Shown piece after piece: positions 7,782-15,954 of a stretch of DNA of 64,000 nt. The DNA lies in the NCBI RefSeq assembly GCF_013408985.1, contig NZ_JACBZT010000001.1, positions 2,480,001-2,544,000 of the forward strand. Direction: 5' to 3'. How positions within the stretch are numbered: position 1 is the stretch's first letter; every line of letters starts with the position of its first letter. The notes beneath the pieces were generated by a model that was given only the letters and a program-made list of their open reading frames with translations, ran no database searches and had not been told where the DNA came from. This DNA is from Petropleomorpha daqingensis (lineage in GTDB: Bacteria > Actinomycetota > Actinomycetes > Mycobacteriales > Geodermatophilaceae). Made by a program: the position numbers and the translations under genes.

Positions 7782-8753
7782 CTACCAGGCGTACTCCATC
7801 GGGGCGGGCTTGTAGCCGGGGAAGATCTCGTCGAGCCGGGCGAGGGTGTCGTCGTCCAGGCGGACGGCGAGCGCGTGCAGCGACCCCTCCAGCTGCTCCA
7901 TCGTGCGCGGGCCGACGATCGGCGCGGTCACCGCGGGCTGGTGCAGCAGCCAGGCCAGCCCGACGTCGGCGGGCGTCTCGCCGAGGGCGCGGCAGAGGGC
8001 CTCGTACTCCTCCAGCGCCGACCGGTTCTCCTCGAGGTCCTGCTTGGCGCGGCCCTCGTAGCGCCGGCTGCCCTCGGTCGACTTCTCCAGCGCCCCGGCG
8101 AGCAGCCCGCCGTGCAGCGGGCTCCAGGGGATGATGCCCACCCCGTAGTGCTGCGCGGCCGGGAGGACCTCGAGCTCGACCTGGCGGGTGAGCAGGTTGT
8201 AGATCGACTGCTCGCTGACCAGCCCCTGGAAGTTGCGGCGGGCGGCGGCCTCGTTGGCCGCGGCGATCTGCCAGCCGGCGTGGTTGGAGGAGCCGACGTA
8301 GAGCACCTTGCCCTGCGCGACCAGCGTCTCGCAGGCCTGCCAGATCTCCTCCCACGGCGTCTCCAGGTCGACGTGGTGGAACTGGTAGAGGTCGATCCAG
8401 TCGGTCTGCAGCCGGCGCAGCGAGGCCTCGCAGGCCCGGACGATGTTGCGTGCCGACAGGAACGTGTCGTTCGGCCAGTCGGACATCCCGCCGTACACCT
8501 TGGTCGCCAGCACGGTCTTGTCGCGGCGCTCGCCGCCCTGGGCGAACCAGGTGCCGAGCACCTCCTCGGTGCGGCCCTTGCCCTCGGAGAACCCGTAGAC
8601 GTTGGCGGTGTCGAAGAAGTTGATCCCCTCCTGGATGGCGCGGTCCAGGATCGCGTGGGACTCCTCCTCGGGGGTCTGCCAGCCGAAGTTCATGGTGCCG
8701 AGGCACAGCCGGGAGACCGACAGGCCGCTGCGGCCCAGGTGCGTGTACTCCAT
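7782..8753 (-). CDS. Aldo/keto reductase
   Basis: A 323-residue NADPH-dependent oxidoreductase of the AKR TIM-barrel family. The catalytic tetrad is visible: Asp48 and Tyr53 in FFDTANVYG, Lys85 in ATKVYGG and His126 in YQFHHVD. The N-terminus MEYTHLGRSGLSVSRLCLGT and the C-terminal cofactor-binding part (PIVGPRTMEQLEGSL) fit the YajO/Tas-like branch that reduces small aldehydes and ketones. ATG 8753 is unambiguous. The gene is divergent from a thioesterase, with only 27 bp between the two start codons, so their promoters must overlap each other or coding sequence. The physiological substrate is not known. Confidence 0.93.
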   Translation of the reverse strand: MEYTHLGRSGLSVSRLCLGTMNFGWQTPEEESHAILDRAIQEGINFFDTANVYGFSEGKGRTEEVLGTWFAQGGERRDKTVLATKVYGGMSDWPNDTFLSARNIVRACEASLRRLQTDWIDLYQFHHVDLETPWEEIWQACETLVAQGKVLYVGSSNHAGWQIAAANEAAARRNFQGLVSEQSIYNLLTRQVELEVLPAAQHYGVGIIPWSPLHGGLLAGALEKSTEGSRRYEGRAKQDLEENRSALEEYEALCRALGETPADVGLAWLLHQPAVTAPIVGPRTMEQLEGSLHALAVRLDDDTLARLDEIFPGYKPAPMEYAW

Positions 8754-8780
8754 GACAACCACCCTGGCACCCTGGCGATC

Positions 8781-9611
8781 GTGCCGCAGACCGACCCCGC
8801 GCCCTCCGCCTTCGACGCCGCCACCGCGGTCACCCGGGCCGAGGGCGGTGGGATGGTCGCCGACCTCGATCCGGGATGGGACGTCGGCGGCGGCATCCTC
8901 AACGGCGGCTACCTCCTGGCCACGGCGGCGCGGGCCGCGGTGCTGGACAGCCCGCACCCGCACCCGGTCGCGCTGGCGGCCAGCTACCTGCGGGCGACCG
9001 GTCCCGGGCGGGTCTCCCTGGCGGTCACCCCCGGTCCGGCGGGGCGCACGCTCGCCCACAGCTCCGTCGTCCTGTCCGGCGCGGAAGGCCCCAGCCTCGC
9101 CGTCCAGGTGACGACGGCGACCCTCGGCACCGAGGCGCCGGACTACGCGCTGCCCGCGCCCGACGTCCCGCCGGCGGAGGAGTGCCTCGGCCCTGACTCG
9201 TTCACCTCGATCGGCGGGCGCCCCACGCTCGAGGTCGGCCTGCGCACGCGCGTGGAGACCCGGCTGGACCCGGCGACCGCGGGCTGGGTCGACGGGCAGC
9301 CGTCGGGGGAGCCGGTGATGCGCGGCTGGGTGCGGCTGGCCGACGGCCGCGAGCCCGATCCGTACGCGCTGATCCTGTTCGCCGACGTCCTGCCCCCGAC
9401 CAGCTGGGCGCTCGGCCGGTTCGGCTGGGCGCCGACGGTGCAGCTGCAGGTGCTCGTGCGGGCGCTGCCGGCGCCGGGCTGGTGCCTGGTCGAGGCGCGG
9501 GCGAGCGAGGTCGCCGGTGGCTGGCTCGACGAGGACTACCGGATCTGGGACTCCACCGGCCGGCTGGTCGCGCAGAGCCGCCAGCTCGCCCGCGCCCCCC
9601 GCCCCCGATGA
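8781..9611 (+). CDS. Acyl-CoA thioesterase-like protein (double hotdog)
   Basis: A 276-residue protein of the TesB-like / 4HBT_3 type, predicted to hydrolyse acyl-CoA. The first hotdog half contains DLDPGWDVGGGILNGGYLLA, where the long helix and the Gly-Gly turn are typical. The second half contains GEPVMRGWVRLADG and later VQLQVLVRALPAPGWCLVEA. The end RIWDSTGRLVAQSRQLARA is the classic C-terminal strand of these enzymes. GTG 8781 is the likely start. It has no good Shine-Dalgarno and lies 27 bp from the divergent aldo/keto reductase start, so the mRNA may be leaderless. The stop is followed within 3 bases by a large palindrome. Confidence 0.88.
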   Translation: MPQTDPAPSAFDAATAVTRAEGGGMVADLDPGWDVGGGILNGGYLLATAARAAVLDSPHPHPVALAASYLRATGPGRVSLAVTPGPAGRTLAHSSVVLSGAEGPSLAVQVTTATLGTEAPDYALPAPDVPPAEECLGPDSFTSIGGRPTLEVGLRTRVETRLDPATAGWVDGQPSGEPVMRGWVRLADGREPDPYALILFADVLPPTSWALGRFGWAPTVQLQVLVRALPAPGWCLVEARASEVAGGWLDEDYRIWDSTGRLVAQSRQLARAPRPR

Positions 9612-9613
9612 CG

Positions 9614-9659
9614 GTGGTTTCGCGCGCTTAACCGCGCGCGGTTAAGCGCGCGAAACCAC
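9614..9659. terminator. 46-bp perfect palindrome (copy 1)
   Basis: The 23-base arm GTGGTTTCGCGCGCTTAACC + GCG is followed directly by its exact inverse complement, centred between 9636 and 9637. It fills the gap between the thioesterase stop (9611) and the convergent FtsX-like gene stop (9662), so it probably ends transcription from both sides. A second, slightly diverged copy lies at 28494-28539 in the same setting. Confidence 0.75.
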
Positions 9660-9661
9660 GC

Positions 9662-12298
9662 TCAGGCGTCTTCGCGGAGGACGCTGGCGGGATCGGCCCG
9701 GTCGGCGGCCCGCTGGGCGTAGAACGAGGCCAGGACGGCGACCGCGAGCGCGACCACCGCGGTCGCGGCGACCGCCAGCCACGGGACGTCGAGCAGCGGC
9801 GTGGGCGGGCGGATCAGGTCGACGTCCAGTCGGCGGTAGACGACCGAGACCGCGACCGACGCCAGGCACGCGCCGAGCACCAGCCCGGCGACGGCGACCC
9901 CGCCCAGCTCGACGACCAGCGAGCGCAGGTGCGCGCCCTTCGACAGCCCCAGCCGGCGGGCCATCACGTAGCCGGAGACCCGGGTGCGGCTGCGCGCCTC
10001 GAGGTACAGCAGCAGCCCGCCGACGGCGATCACGCCCACGAAGACCGCCAGCGCCGAGAGGTAGCCGAAGGTCCACGTGATGCCCAGGAAGTTCGCGGTG
10101 GTGAAGACGTCGTCGGGCTCGACCACGCGCGGGCCGGTCGCACCGGCCGCCGTCGCCACCTCGACCGCGTGGGCACGCGGGACGTCGGTCCACAGCTCCG
10201 AGACGCGGTCGGCGTGCGCGTTGCGGGGGATGTCGGGCAGCCGGTCGGCGGCGACCAGGACGACGGGGTCGGCGGTCCGTCGTCCCGGCAGCACCCGGGC
10301 GGTCGCGACCACCTGCGCCGGCACCTGCTGCGCGCCCAGCTGCAGGTCCGGATCGCCCTCCGGCAGCCCGGCGGCGACCACGGGAAGGCGGCCGTCGACG
10401 GCGTCGCCGGAGAGCTGCGCGACCAGGTCGTCGAGGGAGGAGTCGGCGAAGCTGTCGTCCCAGAACGCCGTGCGGGCGAACGTCGCCGGGTCGATCGCGA
10501 GCACCTGCACGTCGTGGCGGCCGTCCTCGGTCGCGACGCTGCCGTTGTACCGGTCGACGACCGTGCCGACCGCGGCGGTCGCCGCGTTCCGGTCGATCCG
10601 CGCGACGGTGAGCACCGCGCGCCCGGCGCCGACCTGGACGCCGACCTTCGCGTCCAGCGTCGCCTGCGAGCTCGACGTCAGCGTCGCGGTGTAGCCCAGG
10701 ACGGCGACCGGCAGGGTGACCGCGACCAGCAGGGTCGCCGTCGCCAGGCGGGCCGCGGCCAGCCGGTTGACCGCCAGGTACACGGCCGGGGAGCGGCGGG
10801 CGGCGAACCGGCGCACGGCCGGCAGCAGGCGGGTGAGCAGCCGGGTCAGCAGCACCGCGGCGCCGGCCAGGCCGAGCAGCGGGAACGCGACGAGCAGCCC
10901 GTTGACCTGGGCGACGCCGTGGTCGTTGACGATGCCGTCGCGGCTCTCCAGCAGCACCCAGCACCACGCGGCGGCGGCCAGCAGCGCCAGCTCCCACGGC
11001 ACCGCGGCCGGCCAGCGGGGCGCGGCGCCCAGCGGCCGCTCGGCCGTGCCGCGGGCGCGCAGCCCGGCGACGACGGCGGCGCAGCCCAGGCCCACGACGA
11101 ACGCGGCCACGGCGGCCCAGATCGCGGTGGTGGTGGCCGCGGGGTCGAGGTCGTCGGCGGGGCCGAGACCGGCGATGAGCAGCCGGGACACCGCCCAGCC
11201 GGCCGCTGAGCCGACCAGCGCGGGCAGCCCGAGCTCGAGGGCGGCCTTGCCGGCCAGCGGTGCGGGCCCGACGCCCCGGGAGGCCAGCAGCCGCACCTCG
11301 TTCGCCCGCCGGTCGGCCCAGAAGCTGCCCGCCGCGGCGACCAGCACGAGCGCGAGCAGCCCGCCGGCGATCGCCACCGGCAGCACAGGACCCTGCAGGC
11401 CGCGCTCGATCGTCTCGGCACGGGTCACGGCGTCGGCGAGCCGCTGGTTGGTCTGCGCCTGCACCAGGTCGCCCTGCACGGCGGCCGCCTGCGCCCGGTC
11501 CTGGTCGGTCAGCAGGGCGCGCGCGTCGGTCACGGACAGCGTGCGGGCGTCGGTGGGCACCTGCTGCTGCACCGAGAAGAACCCGGCCCCTGCGGCCAGG
11601 CGGAAGAAGGTGTCCTCGTCGGCGGCCAGCACGAGGGCCGGCGGCGGGGTGTTGGCCGAGGCCAGGTTGAGGTAGAGCCGCTGGTAGTCGCACCAGTAGG
11701 CGCCGGGGTCGGTCTCGAACAGGTCGGTGTAGACGCCGGCCACGGCGACCTGGGTGCCGGACATGGTGATCGAGTCGCCGACACCGGCGTGCGCCGCCTG
11801 GGCGTAGGAGGCGGGCAGCCACACGCCCGCGGTGTCCGACCCCTCGACCTTCTCGACGTGCGCGGTGACACCCGGGCGCCAGAACAGGTTGGCCGGCTGG
11901 GTCAGCGGCTCGCCGGTGGGGTCGCGGACGAGCATCCCGAACTGGGCGTTGCCGCCGGAGCCGGTCGCGCGGGTCACCTGGAGAACTGGTTCACTCGCCC
12001 GCCCGGTCGCCGTCCAGGCGTACCGATCGGCGTACGCCGCCAGGTCGTCTGCAGCTTCGTCGGGTGCCGTGGCAGCGGAGGCGCCGATCTGCGGCCAGGC
12101 CGCCTCGGCGCACTGCGGGGCGAGCTGCTGCTGCAGGGCGGCAGAGCGGGCCGAAGACAGGAACAGCGGGGCGGAGGCCACCGCGCAGGTCAGGATCGCC
12201 GAGGTCACCAGGACGGCGACGACGGCGGCGGGGGAGCGCAGCCCCAGCAGCGGTGCGCGGCGCCACGGGGGCAGCCGCCACAGGAACGGCCGGCTCAT
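9662..12298 (-). CDS. FtsX-like ABC transporter permease
   Basis: An 878-residue membrane subunit. An N-terminal helix (VVAVLVTSAILTCAVASAPLFL, residues ~27-48) is followed by a large extracytoplasmic domain to ~residue 300. Helices cluster at ~305-500 and again at the C-terminus (from ~720), the two-bundle layout of long FtsX/MacB-like permeases. The C-terminal block SGYVMARRLGLSKGAHLRSL is a typical coupling region for the ATPase. It is the last gene of a three-gene operon with two ATPases (4-bp overlaps at 12295-12298 and 12957-12960). The export substrate is unknown; such systems move lipids, peptides or envelope proteins. Confidence 0.88.
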   Translation of the reverse strand: MSRPFLWRLPPWRRAPLLGLRSPAAVVAVLVTSAILTCAVASAPLFLSSARSAALQQQLAPQCAEAAWPQIGASAATAPDEAADDLAAYADRYAWTATGRASEPVLQVTRATGSGGNAQFGMLVRDPTGEPLTQPANLFWRPGVTAHVEKVEGSDTAGVWLPASYAQAAHAGVGDSITMSGTQVAVAGVYTDLFETDPGAYWCDYQRLYLNLASANTPPPALVLAADEDTFFRLAAGAGFFSVQQQVPTDARTLSVTDARALLTDQDRAQAAAVQGDLVQAQTNQRLADAVTRAETIERGLQGPVLPVAIAGGLLALVLVAAAGSFWADRRANEVRLLASRGVGPAPLAGKAALELGLPALVGSAAGWAVSRLLIAGLGPADDLDPAATTTAIWAAVAAFVVGLGCAAVVAGLRARGTAERPLGAAPRWPAAVPWELALLAAAAWCWVLLESRDGIVNDHGVAQVNGLLVAFPLLGLAGAAVLLTRLLTRLLPAVRRFAARRSPAVYLAVNRLAAARLATATLLVAVTLPVAVLGYTATLTSSSQATLDAKVGVQVGAGRAVLTVARIDRNAATAAVGTVVDRYNGSVATEDGRHDVQVLAIDPATFARTAFWDDSFADSSLDDLVAQLSGDAVDGRLPVVAAGLPEGDPDLQLGAQQVPAQVVATARVLPGRRTADPVVLVAADRLPDIPRNAHADRVSELWTDVPRAHAVEVATAAGATGPRVVEPDDVFTTANFLGITWTFGYLSALAVFVGVIAVGGLLLYLEARSRTRVSGYVMARRLGLSKGAHLRSLVVELGGVAVAGLVLGACLASVAVSVVYRRLDVDLIRPPTPLLDVPWLAVAATAVVALAVAVLASFYAQRAADRADPASVLREDA

Positions 12299-12960
12299 GC
12301 GGGCGCGCCTTCGGTCAGCCGGCCGTCGCGCATGGACAGCACCCGGTCGGCGCGCGACCAGGCGATCTCGTCGTGGGTGGCGATCAGCACCGCCGACCCC
12401 TCGCGGGCCTGGGTGGCGAGCGCGTCGAGCAGGGCGTCGGCGTGCCCGCGGTCCTGGTGCGCGGTCGGCTCGTCGGCCAGCAGCACGGCCGGGCGCAGCA
12501 GCAGGGCGCGGGCGACGGCGACCCGCTGCTGCTCACCGAGGGAGGCCTGGTGCGGATAGCGGTCGGCCAGGTGCGAGAGCCCGAAGTCGGTCAGCAGCTG
12601 CTCGGTGCGGTCCCGCGCCGCCGCCGTGCCGCCGCGCAGCCGGGCGGGCAGCAGCACGTTGTCGGCCAGCGACAGGTCGGGCACCAGCCCGAGCGCCTGC
12701 GGGACCAGCGCCAGCTCCGGCCAGCCCAGGGTGGACGGCGGACGGTCGGCCAGGGCCCCGGCGTAGGCCAGCGTGCCGGAGTCGGCGGACTCCCAGCCGC
12801 ACAGCAGCGCCAGCAGCGTGCTCTTGCCCGATCCGGAGGGGCCGACCAGGGCCACCACCTCGCCGGCCGAGACCCGCAGGTCGACCCCGTCGAGGGCGTG
12901 CACCGACTCGCTGCCGCGGTGGAACGTCTTGCGCAGCGCCACCCCGGAGAAGCCGCTCAC
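12295..12960 (-). CDS. ABC transporter ATP-binding protein (MacB/LolD type)
   Basis: A 221-residue ATPase. Walker A is GPSGSGKST (near residue 41), the signature region reads ASLGEQQRVAVARAL with LGEQQ in place of the usual SGGQQ, Walker B is VLLADEPTAHQD and the H-loop is LIATHDE. The changed signature may make one ATP site less active. It overlaps its neighbours by 4 bp on each side. A second ATPase is encoded just upstream, so the complex may use two different ATPases with one double-length permease. Confidence 0.9.
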   Translation of the reverse strand: MSGFSGVALRKTFHRGSESVHALDGVDLRVSAGEVVALVGPSGSGKSTLLALLCGWESADSGTLAYAGALADRPPSTLGWPELALVPQALGLVPDLSLADNVLLPARLRGGTAAARDRTEQLLTDFGLSHLADRYPHQASLGEQQRVAVARALLLRPAVLLADEPTAHQDRGHADALLDALATQAREGSAVLIATHDEIAWSRADRVLSMRDGRLTEGAPA

Positions 12961-13709
12961 GCGACCACCCGGCCGTGGTCGAGCCGGACGAACCCGTCGG
13001 CGATCGCCATCACGCGCGGATCGTGCGAGGAGATGACGAACCCGACGCCGGACTCCGCCAGCTCCTCCATGGCCAGCAGCACCCGCTCGGCCGCGGCGGT
13101 GTCCAGCTCGGCGGTCGGCTCGTCGGCCACCACCAGCGCCGGATCGCCGACCACCCCGCAGGCCACCGCGAGGCGCTGCTGCTCGCCGCCGGAGAGCTGT
13201 GCCGGCCGGTGGTCGGCCCGCGCGCCCAGCCCGAGCCGGTCGAGCAGACCGTGGACGTCGTCGTCCCCGACGTGCGCGCCGCGCAGATCGGCGGCCAGCC
13301 GCACCTGCGCGACGGCGTCCAGGTAGGGCAGCAGGTTCTCGCCGGGCCGCTGGAACAGGTAGGACACCTGCCGCTGCCGCAGCTTGCGCCGGGCGCGGGC
13401 ACCGAGGGAGTCCACCCGCTGCCCGGCCACCTGCACCTCGCCGGAGTCGGGCCGGTCGATGCAGGCCAGCAGCCGCAGCAGCGAGGACTTCCCCGACCCC
13501 GACGGCCCGACCACCACCGTCACCTGCGCCCGCGGGATCGACAGCGTCACGCCGTCGAGCGCCGTCACCGACTCCGTCGCCGTCCGGTAGGTCTTCACCA
13601 CGTCGTGGCAGACCGCCGCCGGACCGTCGGCCGGTGCGTCGCCGGGGGTGCCGAACACGGGGTCGGCCAGCGGGTCGTCGGTGAACCGGAACCCTTCCTG
13701 ACCAGTCAT
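12957..13709 (-). CDS. ABC transporter ATP-binding protein (MacB/LolD type)
   Basis: A 250-residue ATPase and the first gene of the operon. An N-terminal tail of ~35 residues (FTDDPLADPVFGTPGDAPAD) precedes the nucleotide-binding domain. Walker A is GPSGSGKSS, the Q-loop region is SYLFQRPGENLLPYL, the signature is LSGGEQQRLAVACG, Walker B is LVVADEPTAELD and the H-loop is VISSHDPR. All canonical residues are present, unlike in the second ATPase. It is 45 bp from a TetR gene that belongs to a separate operon on the same strand. Confidence 0.92.
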   Translation of the reverse strand: MTGQEGFRFTDDPLADPVFGTPGDAPADGPAAVCHDVVKTYRTATESVTALDGVTLSIPRAQVTVVVGPSGSGKSSLLRLLACIDRPDSGEVQVAGQRVDSLGARARRKLRQRQVSYLFQRPGENLLPYLDAVAQVRLAADLRGAHVGDDDVHGLLDRLGLGARADHRPAQLSGGEQQRLAVACGVVGDPALVVADEPTAELDTAAAERVLLAMEELAESGVGFVISSHDPRVMAIADGFVRLDHGRVVA

Positions 13710-13753
13710 CGTGGCGGCACTCTAGGTGCTGGCGATCACAGGCGGGACACGAC

Positions 13754-14374
13754 TCACCCCGGAAGGACGACGTCCCCGGTCAGGTAGCGCTGCAGCGTGG
13801 GCGCGTACGCCTCGACCAGCGACTCGCGCGACGCCGAGGCGATCGGCTCCAGCTTGAGCACGTACCGGGTCATGACCAGGCCGATCAGCTGCGAGCCGAC
13901 CAGCGCGCCGCGGGCGTCGCGCTCGGCGGGGGAGTAGCCCAGGGTGCCCACGACCCGCCGCAGCACCCGGGCGACGAGGAACTCCCGCAGCAGCTTCGCC
14001 GTCCACTCGCTGCCGACGGCCGAGCGGACCAGCGCCAGCCCGCCGGCGCGGGCGGGGCCGTCCCACACGCGGAGGAACATCCCCAGCAGGTTGCGGCCCA
14101 GCTCCTCGGGACCGCCGGCGAGCACCTCGGGGAGCAGCTCCTCGGGATCGGCCGGCGCCTGGACGGCGGCCAGGAACAGCTGGTCCTTGGTCCCGAAGTA
14201 GTGGTGGACCAGCGCCGGGTCGACGCCCGCGGCGGTCGCGATCCCGCGGATGCTCGCGCCCTCGAAGCCGCGCTCGGCGAAGGCGTCGCGCGCGGCCGCC
14301 AGCACCGCTTCCCGGGTGTCGGGGTTGCCGGGGCGCCGGCCCGTCGGCCGGAGCCGGCGCCCCGGTGCGCTCAG
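13754..14374 (-). CDS. TetR-family regulator starting at CTG
   Basis: A 206-residue TetR repressor. The DNA-binding domain runs from NPDTREAVLAAARDAFAERG through GASIRGIATAAGVDPALVHH and YFGTKDQLFLAAV. The rest is the ligand/dimer domain, and SSL-type phrases such as GMFLRVWDGPARAGGLALVR fit the TetR_C group often linked to ABC exporters. No ATG/GTG/TTG exists in frame before the HTH. A perfect AGGAGG (14380-14385 on this strand) stands 5 bases before CTG 14374, and that CTG overlaps the stop of the permease gene as CTGA. It is the last gene of the exporter operon and probably represses the operon through the inverted repeat at 15894-15947. Confidence 0.87.
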   Translation of the reverse strand: MSAPGRRLRPTGRRPGNPDTREAVLAAARDAFAERGFEGASIRGIATAAGVDPALVHHYFGTKDQLFLAAVQAPADPEELLPEVLAGGPEELGRNLLGMFLRVWDGPARAGGLALVRSAVGSEWTAKLLREFLVARVLRRVVGTLGYSPAERDARGALVGSQLIGLVMTRYVLKLEPIASASRESLVEAYAPTLQRYLTGDVVLPG

Positions 14375-15168
14375 TTCGTCCTCCTGCGCAAGGTCATGGC
14401 ACCCAGGGCGAGGGCGAGCAGCGCGACGCCGGCCACGACGGCGACGTCCCGCCACATCGTCCCCGTCGGCGACGTGGACCGGCCGACCTCCTGCAGGGCC
14501 TCGACGGCGTAGGTCAGCGGCAGGACGTCGCTGATCCAGCGCAGCCAGTCGGCCATCTGGTCGCGGGCGATGAGCAGCCCGCACAGGAAGAACTGCGGCA
14601 GCACGATCACCGGCATGAACTGCACGGCCTGGAACTCGGTGCGCGCGAACGCGCTGGCCAGCAGGCCGAGCGCGACACCGAGGACGGCGTCGACGACCGC
14701 GATCAGCACGACCAGCCACAGCGAGCCGGCGACGTCGAGGTCGTAGAGCGTGGTCGCGACGGTGACGGTGATGCCGGCCTGCAGCAGCGCCATCAGGCCG
14801 AACGCCAGCCCGTAGCCCAGCAGCAGGTCGAACCGGGCCAGGGGCGTGGTGAGCAGCCGCTCGAGAGTCCCGGAGGTGCGCTCGCGGAGCATCGCGATGC
14901 TGGTCACGAGGAACATCACCACGAACGGCAGGATCGCGATCATGGTGAGCCCGACCTGGTCGAAGATGCTCGGCACCCCGGGCGGGGTGGGCACGTCCTT
15001 CCAGATCAGGTAGAGCAGCCCGAGCAGCAGGCTCGGCAGCAGCAGCATCATCGCGATCGTGCGGTGGTCGTGCCGCAGCTGCCGGAGCACCCGGGCGGCG
15101 GTCGCCCCGGACAGCCGCGGGCTGAAGATCGAGGGCGCGACGACGTCGGCGCGGGCGAGCGTGGTCAT
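14371..15168 (-). CDS. ABC-2 type permease (DrrB-like)
   Basis: A 265-residue membrane subunit with six predicted helices, starting at IAMMLLLPSLLLGLLYLIW. The conserved stretch RERTSGTLERLLTTPLARFDLLLGY (about residues 95-118) is the DrrB/NodJ-type coupling motif between helices 2 and 3. QFMPVIVLPQFFLCGLLI and RWISDVLPLTYAVEAL mark the C-terminal half. It overlaps the ATPase gene by 4 bp and the TetR gene by 4 bp. Together with the ATPase it should form a drug or lipid exporter of the daunorubicin-resistance class. Confidence 0.92.
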   Translation of the reverse strand: MTTLARADVVAPSIFSPRLSGATAARVLRQLRHDHRTIAMMLLLPSLLLGLLYLIWKDVPTPPGVPSIFDQVGLTMIAILPFVVMFLVTSIAMLRERTSGTLERLLTTPLARFDLLLGYGLAFGLMALLQAGITVTVATTLYDLDVAGSLWLVVLIAVVDAVLGVALGLLASAFARTEFQAVQFMPVIVLPQFFLCGLLIARDQMADWLRWISDVLPLTYAVEALQEVGRSTSPTGTMWRDVAVVAGVALLALALGAMTLRRRTN

Positions 15169-15887
15169 GCCGCCACCTCCTGGCGGTTGCGGATCAGCGT
15201 CAGGAACGCCTCTTCCAGGTCGTCGGTGCCGGAGGTCGCGCGCAGCCGGTCCGGGGACTCGTCGGCGAGCAGGTCGCCGTCCCGGAGCAGCAGCAGCCGG
15301 TCGCAGCGGCCGGCCTCGTCCATGACGTGGCTGGAGACGATCAGCGTCGTCCCGGCGTCGGCCAGGGCGTGGAACCTCTCCCAGAGCTCGACGCGGAGCA
15401 CCGGGTCCAGCCCGACGGTGGGTTCGTCGAGCACCAGCAGCTCCGGGCAGCCGACGAGCGCGCACGCCAGCGAGGCCCGGCCCCGCTGCCCGCCGGACAG
15501 GTCGCGGACGAGCTGCCCGGCGTGGTCGCCGAGGCCGACGTCGTTCAGCGCCGCCTCGGCCTCGCGCGCGCCCATGCCGTACAGCGCGGCGAAGTAGCGC
15601 ACGTTCTCCCGCACCGACAGGTCCTCGTAGACGCTGGGGGACTGGGTCACGTAGCCGACCCGGGCCCGCAGCCCGGGGGAGCCCGCGGGCTCGCCCAGCA
15701 CGGTCACCTCGCCGGAGTGCACCTTCTGCACGCCGACCAGGGCGCGCATGAGCGTGGTCTTGCCGCTGCCGCTGGGGCCGAGCAGCCCGGTCACCTGCCC
15801 GGTCGGGACGGCGAACGAGAGGCCCTTCAGCACCCGGCGGGTGCCGCGGTCGACGACGAGGTCGGAGACGGTGACGGCGCTGTCCAC
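15165..15887 (-). CDS. ABC transporter ATP-binding protein (DrrA-like)
   Basis: An ATPase of about 240 residues and the first gene of the ABC-TetR operon. Walker A is GPSGSGKTT, the Q-loop is VTQSPSVYEDLSVRENV, the signature is LSGGQRGRASLACAL, Walker B is LLVLDEPTVGLD and the H-loop is LIVSSHVMDE. I choose GTG 15887 because GGAGG lies 5 bases before it; GTG 15893 would touch that site. Expression is probably controlled by the promoter and inverted repeat immediately upstream, with the co-encoded TetR protein as repressor. Confidence 0.92.
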   Translation of the reverse strand: MDSAVTVSDLVVDRGTRRVLKGLSFAVPTGQVTGLLGPSGSGKTTLMRALVGVQKVHSGEVTVLGEPAGSPGLRARVGYVTQSPSVYEDLSVRENVRYFAALYGMGAREAEAALNDVGLGDHAGQLVRDLSGGQRGRASLACALVGCPELLVLDEPTVGLDPVLRVELWERFHALADAGTTLIVSSHVMDEAGRCDRLLLLRDGDLLADESPDRLRATSGTDDLEEAFLTLIRNRQEVAA

Positions 15888-15893
15888 GAGCAC

Positions 15894-15954
15894 CTCCGCA
15901 GAAACTCAACGAGTGATGAACTCAACGGTAGGTGAGTTTCTGCGGAGCGGTCAA
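15894..15954 (-). promoter_or_regulatory. Promoter with inverted-repeat operator for the ABC-TetR operon
   Basis: On the - strand, TTGACC (15954-15949) and TACCGT (15930-15925) form a -35/-10 pair with an 18-bp spacer. Two 15-bp arms (CTCCGCAGAAACTCA at 15894-15908 and its exact inverse complement at 15933-15947) frame the -10, one filling the spacer and the other lying just past the expected start point. A second ACTCAACG sits at 15920-15927, matching 15904-15911. A TetR protein bound here would block RNA polymerase. The -35 overlaps the stop codon of the upstream membrane-protein gene. Confidence 0.75.
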
